In this document: one piece after another, positions 51,813 through 59,528 of the stretch
Layout: each line of letters opens with the position of its first letter
Numbering within the stretch: the first letter of the stretch is position 1
Source of the DNA: Nitrospirales bacterium
GTDB taxonomy: Bacteria; Nitrospirota; Nitrospiria; Nitrospirales; UBA8639
Length of the DNA stretch: 64,000 nucleotides
Assembly (NCBI GenBank): GCA_021604005.1
Contig: BQIV01000006.1
Span: forward strand, 81,830 to 145,829
Direction of reading: 5' to 3'
Program-made: the position numbers and the translations under genes
The notes under the pieces: generated by a model
The model's database searches: none
Told to the model about the DNA's origin: nothing
Seen by the model: the letters and a program-made list of their open reading frames with translations, nothing else

Positions 51813-52144
51813 ACTAGTACCGTATCGTACTGCGGTGAGGCTTCTTGTCCAGCAAATTAGTCAATCATTTACTCTTCGGCATACAATCTTCATACTTTTT
51901 GGATCATCATTGAAAAATTGTGAGAAACTGTTCATTGTGCATATCAGGTTCGGGTACACACACTCCATTATTGAGACTTCATGGTCTTGTGCGTTTTCAT
52001 TTACGCTCACAATGATTTGCCGCTTGACACTCTTCCATACCCATTGCTACAAAAGAGTCAAGAAACACATGTGGCATGGGCAGGTGCACCCTATGCTTCG
52101 TGTCGTGAAATGTTTCCCTTCCAAATCGGTTCAGTCTTTCCCGT
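51813..52144 (+). other. 332-base intergenic region before tRNA-Phe
   Basis: No supported gene is seen; a 124-aa open frame here runs into the tRNA and is not credible. The region is A+T rich and holds only the candidate tRNA promoter at 52024-52053. Confidence 0.6.
52024..52053 (+). promoter_or_regulatory. candidate promoter of tRNA-Phe
   Basis: TTGACA (52024-52029) and TACAAA (52048-52053) are 18 bases apart, giving a precursor leader of about 85 bases before the tRNA. Confidence 0.5.
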
Positions 52145-53035
52145 GCCGAGGTAGCTCAGTTGGCAGAGCACAGCCCTGAAAAGGCTGGTGTCGACAGTTC
52201 GATTCTGTCCCTCGGCACCATATTCTTCAACAGGTTGCGAAGATTCTGTGATTACCTCAGGATTGCTGGCATCCATCCTGGCATCCAGTTTACCTAGTGG
52301 ATTGTCATGGCAGGCAAACGGCATTTGGTCCCACGTTCGGCCATCCAATGTTCGCCCATTCTCTTTTTTTCTCACACCTCCCCATTGCTTAAAGAAAAAA
52401 GGCACGTCCATTTTTCTACATTGATCACGAATGGATCGTACCCAGTCTTTTTGGATAGGTCGTGCTCCCTGGCCACTTTCCCCGCCAACGATAACCCACC
52501 CAATACCTTCAAGATTAACCATCCCCAATTCTTCAAGAAGGGGTTCGATTGAAAGAAATCGCATCTTTGCCGGTGTGTGGCGCAGATGGTCTATCCGTGG
52601 GAGGCCATGTTTCTTATTTTCTACACTGACACCCCACCAAATATGAGGGAGTCTCGAGGCAAACGTTAGATGACTACTCAGTAATGCGCTCATTCGTTCC
52701 GAACGTTTTGTGAGGACCTGGAACGTATGCCAATGAGCCTTGACCATCACCTGAGCCACTTCTTGAATGTATGCATCAGGAACATCTTCGTGAAATAAAT
52801 CACTCATAGAGTTGACGAAGATCATTTGTGGTTTTCGCCAACGTAATGGGTCAGATAGCTTTGCAGGAACGAGCTGGAGGTCAAACCCCAATTCAAAAGG
52901 ATGCCCAGGAACACCACGGAATCTTTCTGCAAATGTCTCTGCATAGCAATTTGCACACCCGGGGCTGACCTTAGAACAACCTCTCACAGGGTTCCAAGTG
53001 GCATCCGTCCACTCTATAGTCGTCCGTTGGCTCAT
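52091..53035 (-). CDS. DUF5131 (phage Gp37/Gp68) family protein, C-terminus antisense to tRNA-Phe
   Basis: The N-terminal 250 residues are a DUF5131 protein: TTIEWTDATWNPVRGCSKVS with C-x6-C-x2-C (GCSKVSPGCANCYAE), which resembles an iron-sulfur or radical-SAM-like cluster site, then PQMIFVNSMSDLFHEDVP, FQVLTKRSERM, IWWGVSVEN and WVIVGGESG. The function is unknown. From about residue 270 the frame passes antisense through the tRNA (EGQNRTVDTSLFRAVLCQLS) to a stop at 52091. The true C-terminus was probably set by the circular form. The start overlaps the integrase stop by four bases. Confidence 0.85.
   Translation of the reverse strand: MSQRTTIEWTDATWNPVRGCSKVSPGCANCYAETFAERFRGVPGHPFELGFDLQLVPAKLSDPLRWRKPQMIFVNSMSDLFHEDVPDAYIQEVAQVMVKAHWHTFQVLTKRSERMSALLSSHLTFASRLPHIWWGVSVENKKHGLPRIDHLRHTPAKMRFLSIEPLLEELGMVNLEGIGWVIVGGESGQGARPIQKDWVRSIRDQCRKMDVPFFFKQWGGVRKKENGRTLDGRTWDQMPFACHDNPLGKLDARMDASNPEVITESSQPVEEYGAEGQNRTVDTSLFRAVLCQLSYLGTGKTEPIWKGNISRHEA
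52145..52220 (+). tRNA. tRNA-Phe (GAA), CCA encoded
   Basis: The full cloverleaf is readable: acceptor GCCGAGG with CCTCGGC, anticodon stem CAGCC/GGCTG around loop CTGAAAA (anticodon GAA), T loop TTCGATTC, discriminator A and encoded CCA. The integrase and DUF5131 genes lie directly beyond its 3' end, so the tRNA is the likely attachment site of the element to its right. Confidence 0.96.
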
Positions 53036-54144
53036 AGCTCGATCTTTGCGTTGATCATCTCACCATCTAACCGCTGCACGGCAGCACGCAATTTGTTATT
53101 CCATCCTTCCCCACCGTGTGAATAGTTGCCCGTCTCCCCTTTGATGGCATGGCCTAACAGGTGTTGCCTGACCTCATAGTCAACCCCTGCATTCTGCAAT
53201 CTGGTCGCAAAGGTATGCCGCAAATCATGAAAATGCAGATCCTCGATACCTGCACGCTGACACGTCCTCGACCATAGATGCTTTATGGAACTCGCGTTTT
53301 TCCACCGAGCAAACACCCGTCCTTGACTCGATGCTCCATGGAGAGGAAAGAGTGCTCTCTCAGCCAACGCATTGAGAGGGAGACGAAGCGGATTACCCTT
53401 AATCGATGACCGCGCTTTTGGCAGGATCAGCCAGCCCCCATCTTCCTGCACCTGCAACCAGGTTGATTCAATTGAGAGTAATTTTGCTTCGCGTAGCCCA
53501 GTGTGGAGCGCTGCTACCACCAACCGCCAGAGGTCTGGATGGCATTGCTTGGATAACAGATGCAACTCTTGATCGGTCACAATCCTGGAACGGCGTTGGC
53601 GGGATGGAAGATTTTTGGTCACCATCTTTAATGGATTTTTCGCCAGCCAATCAGCTTCAACACACAAATTAATAATACGGTCCAGCACATTCCATTCTCG
53701 CCGGATGGTATTCACCGCCGCCCCATGCTCTCGCCTCTTCGAGATATAGGCTATCCCTAATTGTGGGGTGTACGACGTTAAGGGATGTGTGCCAAAAAAC
53801 GGTAACAGATGGTTGGCGATAATGCTCTGCGGTCTGGCAAAATCTACACGATTTTGTAACGTCATCATTTGCCAATATAAGGCAATGCCATCACGAAGGG
53901 TTCGTGCCCCACGGCCTTGAGAGCCACGTCGGCTCTCAAATGGCCCAGACTTCGGAGCCTCTCGAATCTCTCGTATTTTCGCCACGGCCAACGAATAGGC
54001 TTGTTCTTGCGTGAGATCATAGCCGAGCAAGGGCGTTGTTCTGGCCCGTTGCTGCCCATGTGGTTTTTTGTCGAGCGGCAAATAGAGGTGATAGGCCAAC
54101 CCCTTCTTTTTTCGCCTCGTGATAATTTTAAACCGCACGTCCAT
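53032..54144 (-). CDS. tyrosine-type site-specific integrase
   Basis: The 370-aa recombinase has an N-terminal SAM-like core-binding region (about 65-170) and a catalytic domain. The first Arg is in ALHTGLREAK, the HxLRHT box in LHFHDLRHTFATRLQ, then LLGHAIKGETGNYSHGG with the nucleophilic Tyr. It is read toward the tRNA, as expected for an integrase next to its attachment site. GAGGA about nine bases before ATG 54144 is formed by the last codons of the excisionase-like gene. Confidence 0.94.
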   Translation of the reverse strand: MDVRFKIITRRKKKGLAYHLYLPLDKKPHGQQRARTTPLLGYDLTQEQAYSLAVAKIREIREAPKSGPFESRRGSQGRGARTLRDGIALYWQMMTLQNRVDFARPQSIIANHLLPFFGTHPLTSYTPQLGIAYISKRREHGAAVNTIRREWNVLDRIINLCVEADWLAKNPLKMVTKNLPSRQRRSRIVTDQELHLLSKQCHPDLWRLVVAALHTGLREAKLLSIESTWLQVQEDGGWLILPKARSSIKGNPLRLPLNALAERALFPLHGASSQGRVFARWKNASSIKHLWSRTCQRAGIEDLHFHDLRHTFATRLQNAGVDYEVRQHLLGHAIKGETGNYSHGGEGWNNKLRAAVQRLDGEMINAKIEL

Positions 54145-54149
54145 TTAAA

Positions 54150-54389
54150 TTAGTCCTCAACCTCAACTGACAGCCAGCCGTCCCGGTCCATGCGAATCTT
54201 CGCCCTCGACTCATTTGGTCCCTGAGATTTCGCCCATTCTAACAACTCATCGGGGTCAAAACGAATGGCGCGGATTCCTGGTAAATGATGCCGTGGGATC
54301 GACGCGGTATTCCGTATCGTGGACTCAGAGAGATGCAGCAGCCGAGCAGCGCCACTGACAGTCAATAATTTTTTGGATTCTACGTTCAT
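54150..54389 (-). CDS. excisionase-like helix-turn-helix protein
   Basis: The 79-aa product (ATG 54389) has a MerR/AlpA-like helix-turn-helix near its N-terminus (TVSGAARLLHLSESTIRN) and a following wing (IRAIRFDPDELLEWAKS). Small proteins of this kind next to integrases act as excisionases or directionality factors. ATG 54419 is an in-frame alternative with no ribosome site. Five bases separate it from the integrase. Confidence 0.78.
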   Translation of the reverse strand: MNVESKKLLTVSGAARLLHLSESTIRNTASIPRHHLPGIRAIRFDPDELLEWAKSQGPNESRAKIRMDRDGWLSVEVED

Positions 54390-54461
54390 GGCTTTCCAGG
54401 AGCAGACAACATTCTTCATTCATGAATTAATTTCATCCATCGTGCGCGTAATTCCAATTGT

Positions 54462-54629
54462 TCATGATTCCTCCTTATGCCGAGCATGGAGATACCGATA
54501 CTCGGTTAAGATGGCACGCATCGCCTCTTTCACGGATTGGATCTGCCATTCCTCTACCCGGTGCTCCGTGTCAAGAAATGTCCCAATAATCGACAAATTG
54601 GCCTGTCTCGCTCGTTCGTCGCTATCCAT
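54462..54629 (-). CDS. small hypothetical protein (55 aa)
   Basis: This short acidic helical protein is not recognised. ATG 54629 is fixed by a perfect AGGAGG five bases upstream. The frame extends to 54662 without support. It lies between the secreted kelch-like gene and the excisionase-like gene, with an overlap at the former's stop region. Confidence 0.65.
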   Translation of the reverse strand: MDSDERARQANLSIIGTFLDTEHRVEEWQIQSVKEAMRAILTEYRYLHARHKEES

Positions 54630-54642
54630 TGTCGCCTCCTGA

Positions 54643-56724
54643 TCATGGTGTTGGACTGGCAATAAATGTTTCGCTCACAATCACCTGGTCATACCACATG
54701 TAACTCGTCGGATGTGACTGCTCTCGACTTTTATTGGTTTGATACGGCAACAACCACAGCCGACCGTGCCCTTTCCCATCATTCCGCAACACATGATCCC
54801 AGGAGATTGTCAATTTTTGCGGGTGTCCTTCTCGTGCTGTCCATAATTCGATGTGACTTTCCTCGCCTGGTCCAGCACGCTGCAACACCATTTGAAACGT
54901 CATCCACTCGTCTGGATAGTAAATATCGCAATGCGGCTCAACCCCTCTCGTTTTTCCGTTAATCTGCACCCACTCGCTCCGTGGGCAATTACGGTCACCA
55001 CCAGGTTGATACCAAATCTCCGTTCCTCCTGGTCTGGACTCACTGCCTTCATTAAATCCACATCCGTGGTACATCGTCACATAATTCCGCTGGTTCGTAT
55101 CAACCAGCACAATCTCGTTGGAGGCACAGGAAAACTCATCATCTGCCCCGATCATCCCCTGCTTCCATCCGCTTCCAGGGATAAACACCGTGTCTAAAAA
55201 TTCCCGTGAAAATTTCTGTCGCCATTGCACGTAGACACTCTCACCATAATGGATATCGTCCGTGCCATCTGGTTGACTACTGGCCCCGTCGGTATCCTGA
55301 GAAAACATCAAATGATAAAATCCGGAATCCCCAGACCCGGAGTTGGTGGCGATCGTGAATTTCAGCGCCCCGTCCTCTACTTGAGGACATGAGTTGCGAC
55401 CACCTGGCGCAAACGATTCGCACGGTCCATTATTGTTGGCTACCCCCTCGTGTCTGTCAGCCAATTGGCTCGCTGCGTCATTGTTGGTTTCGAGTGGCGC
55501 GTTAAAATCCTGGCAATAAATGGTGGTTGGGAGATTGCAAATCGATGCAAACGACGTATTGACCGCCCCGCCAGCACTGGATGGTGGTGGAGGTGGCGTG
55601 ACCTGACCATCGGACACACGCAGATTATCTGGGGCCTCAGGATTGACAACGGAGGACACGCCAACGGCGTGCTTGTACAGCCACACTTTGTCATGTGGCA
55701 CCATGTACAACATGACCCCATACTCAGCAATCGGAGACACCGCCCCGTTCTGAATATCGCCCATGGGATGATTCGGTAACTGCCGCCAACTATTTGACGT
55801 GGTGTTGAGTTCATAGACCTCTCCATCCCGTCGAACCACCAACACATTTCCGCTGACCGGATCAATCTCCATGAGGCTACCCGTCGCAATATGCGGCAAA
55901 TTCAAATCGGTCGGCGCGGCTGGGTGCTCTGTAATGGAGCCGGATTGGTCGACGCTACACAGTTCACGAGACTGCGGATAGCCTGCCCCAGGAGGTCCAT
56001 TCCCCCCTCCAAATATGACAGTTTTCTTCACAGGATTATAGGCGCTAAACGTGTGGTAGTAGCCGGTCGTGACCTGCCCGCCTCCTGCTTGGCAGGACGA
56101 TGGAGCCTGAAACCAATCCTGCCAAGTGTTACTGTCTGGGTCCCACTCCTGCAACCATCGACCGGTTCCACTGTACGACACCACACGGTCACGCTCAGGA
56201 AACCAACTAATCGTCTCAGCCAGGTTCCCCGACTTCCCTGTATCAGCCCCACGAAACAATTGATTCGTATTCTCAGGGCTCCCCTCACTCAAGAGAATCG
56301 TGTAAATATTATGCTGCGATGGGTTCCAGTAGCCAAACGCGAGCCTGCCTTTTTCAGTCATACACGTATTGTTGTAGTAGCCGTGATGCAGGGAACGCGC
56401 GACCCCGTTAAACGTCAGCGTCCGTCGCCACGTATTATCACTCTCATAATATTGGGTGTACTGCGATCTGGAGTTATGACCAGAACTGATAAACCGCACG
56501 CGCCCGTTACACCACGCGGCCTTTCCAAAAAACTGTGTGGCTGGACCAGCCGAGGTTCCTTGCGGATGCAACCAAAATGATGCACTCAATCCATTCGTTG
56601 GCATTTGCCGCCATTCCCCAGGCTGCATATTATTCGCGGTGTCGCTCAACACCGACGCTCTCGCCACACCACAGGCGACGAGCAACATGAACAATGACAG
56701 ACAGACTAATCTTGCAGATTTCAT
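54643..56724 (-). CDS. secreted protein with kelch-like N-terminal half and lectin/lyase-like C-terminal half
   Basis: The 693-aa protein starts at ATG 56724, with AAGGG seven bases upstream, and has an export signal. ARAS suggests signal peptidase I cleavage, but LVAC would also fit a lipobox. Residues 60-390 contain repeated units such as TVIFGGGNGPPG, YELNTTSNSWRQLPNH and LQEWDPDSNTWQDW, typical of kelch-type beta-propellers. A linker with five Pro follows. The C-terminal 280 residues look like a concanavalin-type fold of polysaccharide lyases or lectins (YGESVYVQWRQKFSREFL). It probably binds or cuts a glycan outside the cell; this is inference. Confidence 0.75.
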   Translation of the reverse strand: MKSARLVCLSLFMLLVACGVARASVLSDTANNMQPGEWRQMPTNGLSASFWLHPQGTSAGPATQFFGKAAWCNGRVRFISSGHNSRSQYTQYYESDNTWRRTLTFNGVARSLHHGYYNNTCMTEKGRLAFGYWNPSQHNIYTILLSEGSPENTNQLFRGADTGKSGNLAETISWFPERDRVVSYSGTGRWLQEWDPDSNTWQDWFQAPSSCQAGGGQVTTGYYHTFSAYNPVKKTVIFGGGNGPPGAGYPQSRELCSVDQSGSITEHPAAPTDLNLPHIATGSLMEIDPVSGNVLVVRRDGEVYELNTTSNSWRQLPNHPMGDIQNGAVSPIAEYGVMLYMVPHDKVWLYKHAVGVSSVVNPEAPDNLRVSDGQVTPPPPPSSAGGAVNTSFASICNLPTTIYCQDFNAPLETNNDAASQLADRHEGVANNNGPCESFAPGGRNSCPQVEDGALKFTIATNSGSGDSGFYHLMFSQDTDGASSQPDGTDDIHYGESVYVQWRQKFSREFLDTVFIPGSGWKQGMIGADDEFSCASNEIVLVDTNQRNYVTMYHGCGFNEGSESRPGGTEIWYQPGGDRNCPRSEWVQINGKTRGVEPHCDIYYPDEWMTFQMVLQRAGPGEESHIELWTAREGHPQKLTISWDHVLRNDGKGHGRLWLLPYQTNKSREQSHPTSYMWYDQVIVSETFIASPTP

Positions 56725-56726
56725 AG

Positions 56727-57038
56727 TTATTCCCTTCGTCCGTGTCTTCCATATAAACATTTAACAATTTGTCGTTCATTCATTCCTGCGGCTCGACATC
56801 CCAATTCTGTGCATCTAAACAGCACACCATCAGGAAAAATATCTTGATTTAATGGTTCACGAATCACATATCCAAGTTGATTAAGCCTCACTAAAGATTT
56901 GTAATCTTTCCCTGATGTGTTCGTCTCAAAATAATTCCTTGCACCCCAATCTCTTTTCTGTATATGACTTCCACACCCAGTCATATACTTTAATATTTGA
57001 ATGTCATCACCAGAAAGTTTTAGTTCTTTAGAAATCAT
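56727..57038 (-). CDS. hypothetical protein (103 aa), winged-helix-like
   Basis: The family is not recognised. A LVRLNQLGYVIREPL segment followed by LFRCTELGCRAAGM resembles a winged-helix reader with two short strands. The coding DNA is visibly more A+T rich than the genes on either side, so it may be a recent arrival. It begins four bases after the lipoprotein stop. Confidence 0.6.
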   Translation of the reverse strand: MISKELKLSGDDIQILKYMTGCGSHIQKRDWGARNYFETNTSGKDYKSLVRLNQLGYVIREPLNQDIFPDGVLFRCTELGCRAAGMNERQIVKCLYGRHGRRE

Positions 57039-57042
57039 GTTT

Positions 57043-57528
57043 TTAATCCCTTCTTGGCATCATGCCACCAGCCGTAGACATCGAGGAACTCTGGCTGCGG
57101 CTTTGTGATGCACTTGTGGCATTCGACGAAGATCCATTCTGCACGTTGGTTTTATCCCCGCCTCGACCAATCCCATACCCAGCCGCTGCAATCCCGCCAC
57201 CAATTAACGCCCCCTGCGCCACTTTACCCGTAATCGGATCAGACCCAAACCCATGCTCCATCACGACGACCGGCTTGTCACAATATGGTCCTTGATAGGT
57301 CTGGGTGTCGATCACTTTGCCATGTTCATCTTTCACCTCAACCACAGACGTTTTAATATAAATTGGCGTTTGGCAATGGATCAGCCGTTCCATCGACACC
57401 CCAGGCCGCGCCCATCGTTGTGTCCCCGCATCGACATGCAAATAACTATGTCCTACCTGTTTCACGCCTCCCGACATACAGCCCGTCAGCACGACACACA
57501 ACGCACACACCATCCATCCGTTCCTCAT
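57043..57528 (-). CDS. lipoprotein with glycine-zipper segment
   Basis: The 161-aa protein has a lipoprotein signal ending in VLTGC (Cys17). A mid-protein domain contains a YQGPYCDKPVVVMEHG segment. A Gly-rich hydrophobic stretch follows (ALIGGGIAAAGYGIGRGG), then a Ser/Gln/Asn-rich tail. Glycine zippers in lipoproteins usually insert in or line the outer membrane. Its start overlaps the sigma factor stop (ATGA), so it is coupled to that gene. Confidence 0.75.
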   Translation of the reverse strand: MRNGWMVCALCVVLTGCMSGGVKQVGHSYLHVDAGTQRWARPGVSMERLIHCQTPIYIKTSVVEVKDEHGKVIDTQTYQGPYCDKPVVVMEHGFGSDPITGKVAQGALIGGGIAAAGYGIGRGGDKTNVQNGSSSNATSASQSRSQSSSMSTAGGMMPRRD

Positions 57529-58154
57529 GATGCCTCCTTAATCATAAAATGACATTTTCGGTTGAGCCGACCCTTCTTGACTTGCCCGACCCGTAAAGCC
57601 ATGCCTTTGAGAATTTGCTTCACGCGTGATTCCGTGACGCCGTGCCGGTCGCCAATTTCTTTCATGGAATACCCCGACGCGTACTCTCGAAACACGATAC
57701 GTTCAATCTGATTGGCATGACGAAACACAAAACTGAGGCGCTGCCGACAATCTATGTTGAACAAGGCATCATCGGAGTCCAGGACCGACATCTCTGCCGC
57801 CTCATAAGGGATACCCAAGGCGTCCGTCTTCCCATACAGCCAGCCATCCGACTCGACTTGTTGCATTCTCTTCGTGCCTCTCGTATTACTCACTATGGCT
57901 CCGTTCGACCTGGCATAGTCGAGCATGGACCCATACACGCGCTGCATGATAATTTGATCAGGCCGTTTCTCGACCTCCACCATGTAAGCCTCCCACCCCA
58001 CTTGTACGAGGTCCGGTAACCCGATATGGGGGTGATCGAGTGCGTTGATTGATCGTAAAAACACATACGCGCGTGCTCGAATTTTCTCGTGAATCGCCTG
58101 CACCTTCTCGTCCGTCATGGCTTGATGATTCTTACTCGTCATCACCATACCCAC
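57525..58154 (-). CDS. sigma-70 family RNA polymerase sigma factor of the element
   Basis: The 209-aa protein has a region-2-like segment (HIGLPDLVQVGWEAYMVEVE, VYGSMLDYARSNGA) and a clear region 4 helix-turn-helix (YASGYSMKEIGDRHGVTESR, then VKQILKGMALRV). The layout resembles FliA/phage-type alternative sigma factors. It may switch transcription to other genes of the element; the target promoters are not visible. Start choice among ATGs at 58154, 58148, 58142 and 58118 is open. Confidence 0.82.
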   Translation of the reverse strand: MGMVMTSKNHQAMTDEKVQAIHEKIRARAYVFLRSINALDHPHIGLPDLVQVGWEAYMVEVEKRPDQIIMQRVYGSMLDYARSNGAIVSNTRGTKRMQQVESDGWLYGKTDALGIPYEAAEMSVLDSDDALFNIDCRQRLSFVFRHANQIERIVFREYASGYSMKEIGDRHGVTESRVKQILKGMALRVGQVKKGRLNRKCHFMIKEAS

Positions 58155-58452
58155 TTAACAGACGCTGCAAATCGTTAACTGATTCCGCCATGGGTGTTGA
58201 AATTCCCACACAATCCAAGGCCACCGAGTCTTTGAGTTCCGGAACGTCTTCTGACGGGTTGAGGTGTTCCGTAAAGTACAACGGTTGAACATACCCAACA
58301 CAGGCGTCATTGAGTGACGCCCTAATCTTCCCCACCGACAGATCGGGCTTGATCTTCCTGATACGCCACGCCTCTTCCAGGGTGTATTTCCAAATTTTTC
58401 TCTTGCTCGGCCATGCGTGAATCGTGAATGCTCTCCTCATCTGTGCGTCCAT
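58132..58452 (-). CDS. hypothetical protein (106 aa)
   Basis: No family is recognised. The N-terminal 45 residues are basic and helical (RKIWKYTLEEAWRIRKIKPD); the rest is acidic. It overlaps the sigma factor start by 23 bases and could be a partner of it, though nothing in the sequence shows this. Confidence 0.6.
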   Translation of the reverse strand: MDAQMRRAFTIHAWPSKRKIWKYTLEEAWRIRKIKPDLSVGKIRASLNDACVGYVQPLYFTEHLNPSEDVPELKDSVALDCVGISTPMAESVNDLQRLLSGYGDDE

Positions 58453-58466
58453 CCTTCACCTCCGTG

Positions 58467-58781
58467 TTAGAATGAATCTTTTTGTCGTTGCACATGAAAA
58501 TGTGTCGCCTCTGGGATGACTAAATACTCCCCTTCTTGCTTCCGTAGTAACTCTCTGAGATAGTCCAATAGTTCGAGATATTTCCGAAGATTGAGATCAG
58601 GCGTCCGAAAATCCAACGCCCTGCCGTGATAATGGCCAGAATTCGGTAAATGGGTCCCATCCAACCCGCTCGTGCAGAGACCATCATCCAACTCAAAAAT
58701 TTTATGAGCCTCATCGACCGCCCTGATGATGGCCTGATTGGTTGGTGTAAACGTGACCGTCACGTTGTCTTTAAATTTCAC
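58467..58781 (-). CDS. M15-like metallopeptidase fold protein
   Basis: GTG 58781 with AGGAGGGAG just upstream gives a 104-aa protein; longer frames only overlap the zinc-ribbon gene. The metal-site pattern of M15 (D-Ala-D-Ala carboxypeptidase/endolysin) enzymes is visible: HYHGRALDFRT supplies His and Asp, and the later EATHFHVQR supplies the last His. There is no signal peptide, so as an endolysin it would need a holin, or it may act otherwise. Confidence 0.72.
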   Translation of the reverse strand: MKFKDNVTVTFTPTNQAIIRAVDEAHKIFELDDGLCTSGLDGTHLPNSGHYHGRALDFRTPDLNLRKYLELLDYLRELLRKQEGEYLVIPEATHFHVQRQKDSF

Positions 58782-58956
58782 GAGACTCCCTCCTCTTGGA
58801 TTGAAACGCGCAATACCATGGGATAACCCCAGACCCGTCGCACGATGAGCAGGTGACAGGATCTCCATCACACTCATGACCTCCCTGTCCGTCGCACTGA
58901 TCGCACTCGACGGTTGTGCCATGAAAAAATTCGTGTCTGACTCGATTTTCTGTCAT
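58771..58956 (-). CDS. small zinc-ribbon protein (DnaJ-type CxxCxGxG repeats)
   Basis: The 61-aa protein carries two CxxCxGxG-like units (CDQCDGQG and CSSCDGSG) plus an HECDGD link, the pattern of the DnaJ central zinc domain. Small phage proteins of this type are common and of unknown role. Start and stop overlap both neighbours (four and eleven bases), which supports it as a real gene. Confidence 0.75.
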   Translation of the reverse strand: MTENRVRHEFFHGTTVECDQCDGQGGHECDGDPVTCSSCDGSGVIPWYCAFQSKRRESREI

Positions 58957-59528
58957 ACGCGCACCGGCTGGCGTTGGACCACGTCACCACGACGCTTCAT
59001 GGCATTCTTCAATAATTCTCCAATTTCATGCTCGACGCACTCATACAGGCTCCCAAAACTACACTCACAGGTGCATGCCTGACTCTTAGCCCATTGAGCA
59101 TTCGCTGGCGCGTCAAGCCAGCGACTCAACTCCACCGTGACATGCTCTGGCACGTTACCTTTTGTCAGCCCCTCAGTGAGAATCTTCAGCCGAAACTTCC
59201 CGTACTCCCCCTCTTCCTTGGTTCTCGCTTTCTGGTTGAGATATTTTCCCTCAAAGAAATGTTTCGACTGAACATCCCGATATGAATTCTCTTGCTGTCG
59301 CTCCCTCTCCAACCGCTGATCTTTCGCCTCAAGCACCTTGTCCATGAGTTCTTTAGGAGATCGAGGAGGAAACCCTTTAAAAATGCAGAGATCTATGGCC
59401 CTAGTGAAATCACGAATGTCTTGAAAGTGAAACTCGTTCGCGTAAATCTCTAGCTGCGACTTCGTAAACTTCCCCTTCGTCAGTTCCTCCATGCGCAGCA
59501 CTTGCTTAATTAACTCCCCATGCATCAT
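58953..59528 (-). CDS. hypothetical protein, possible helicase-loader-type (191 aa)
   Basis: The N-terminal 75 residues (LTKGKFTKSQLEIYANEFHF, DFTRAIDLCIFKGFPPRSPK) have the length and pattern of phage helicase-loader or inhibitor N-domains such as SPP1 G39P. The C-terminus has a four-Cys cluster (CTCECSFGSLYEC) that could bind zinc. The assignment is tentative and rests partly on its position directly after the replication-type gene, whose stop it overlaps. Confidence 0.55.
   Translation of the reverse strand: MMHGELIKQVLRMEELTKGKFTKSQLEIYANEFHFQDIRDFTRAIDLCIFKGFPPRSPKELMDKVLEAKDQRLERERQQENSYRDVQSKHFFEGKYLNQKARTKEEGEYGKFRLKILTEGLTKGNVPEHVTVELSRWLDAPANAQWAKSQACTCECSFGSLYECVEHEIGELLKNAMKRRGDVVQRQPVRV

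Noticed and set aside
51805..52179. 124-aa + strand open frame before and into tRNA-Phe
   Set aside because: It overlaps the mobile-element end and the tRNA, has no ribosome site, and its protein has no recognisable pattern.
58467..58922. longer 151-aa version of the M15-like protein
   Set aside because: The extra N-terminus lies inside the zinc-ribbon gene; GTG 58781 has a strong ribosome site.
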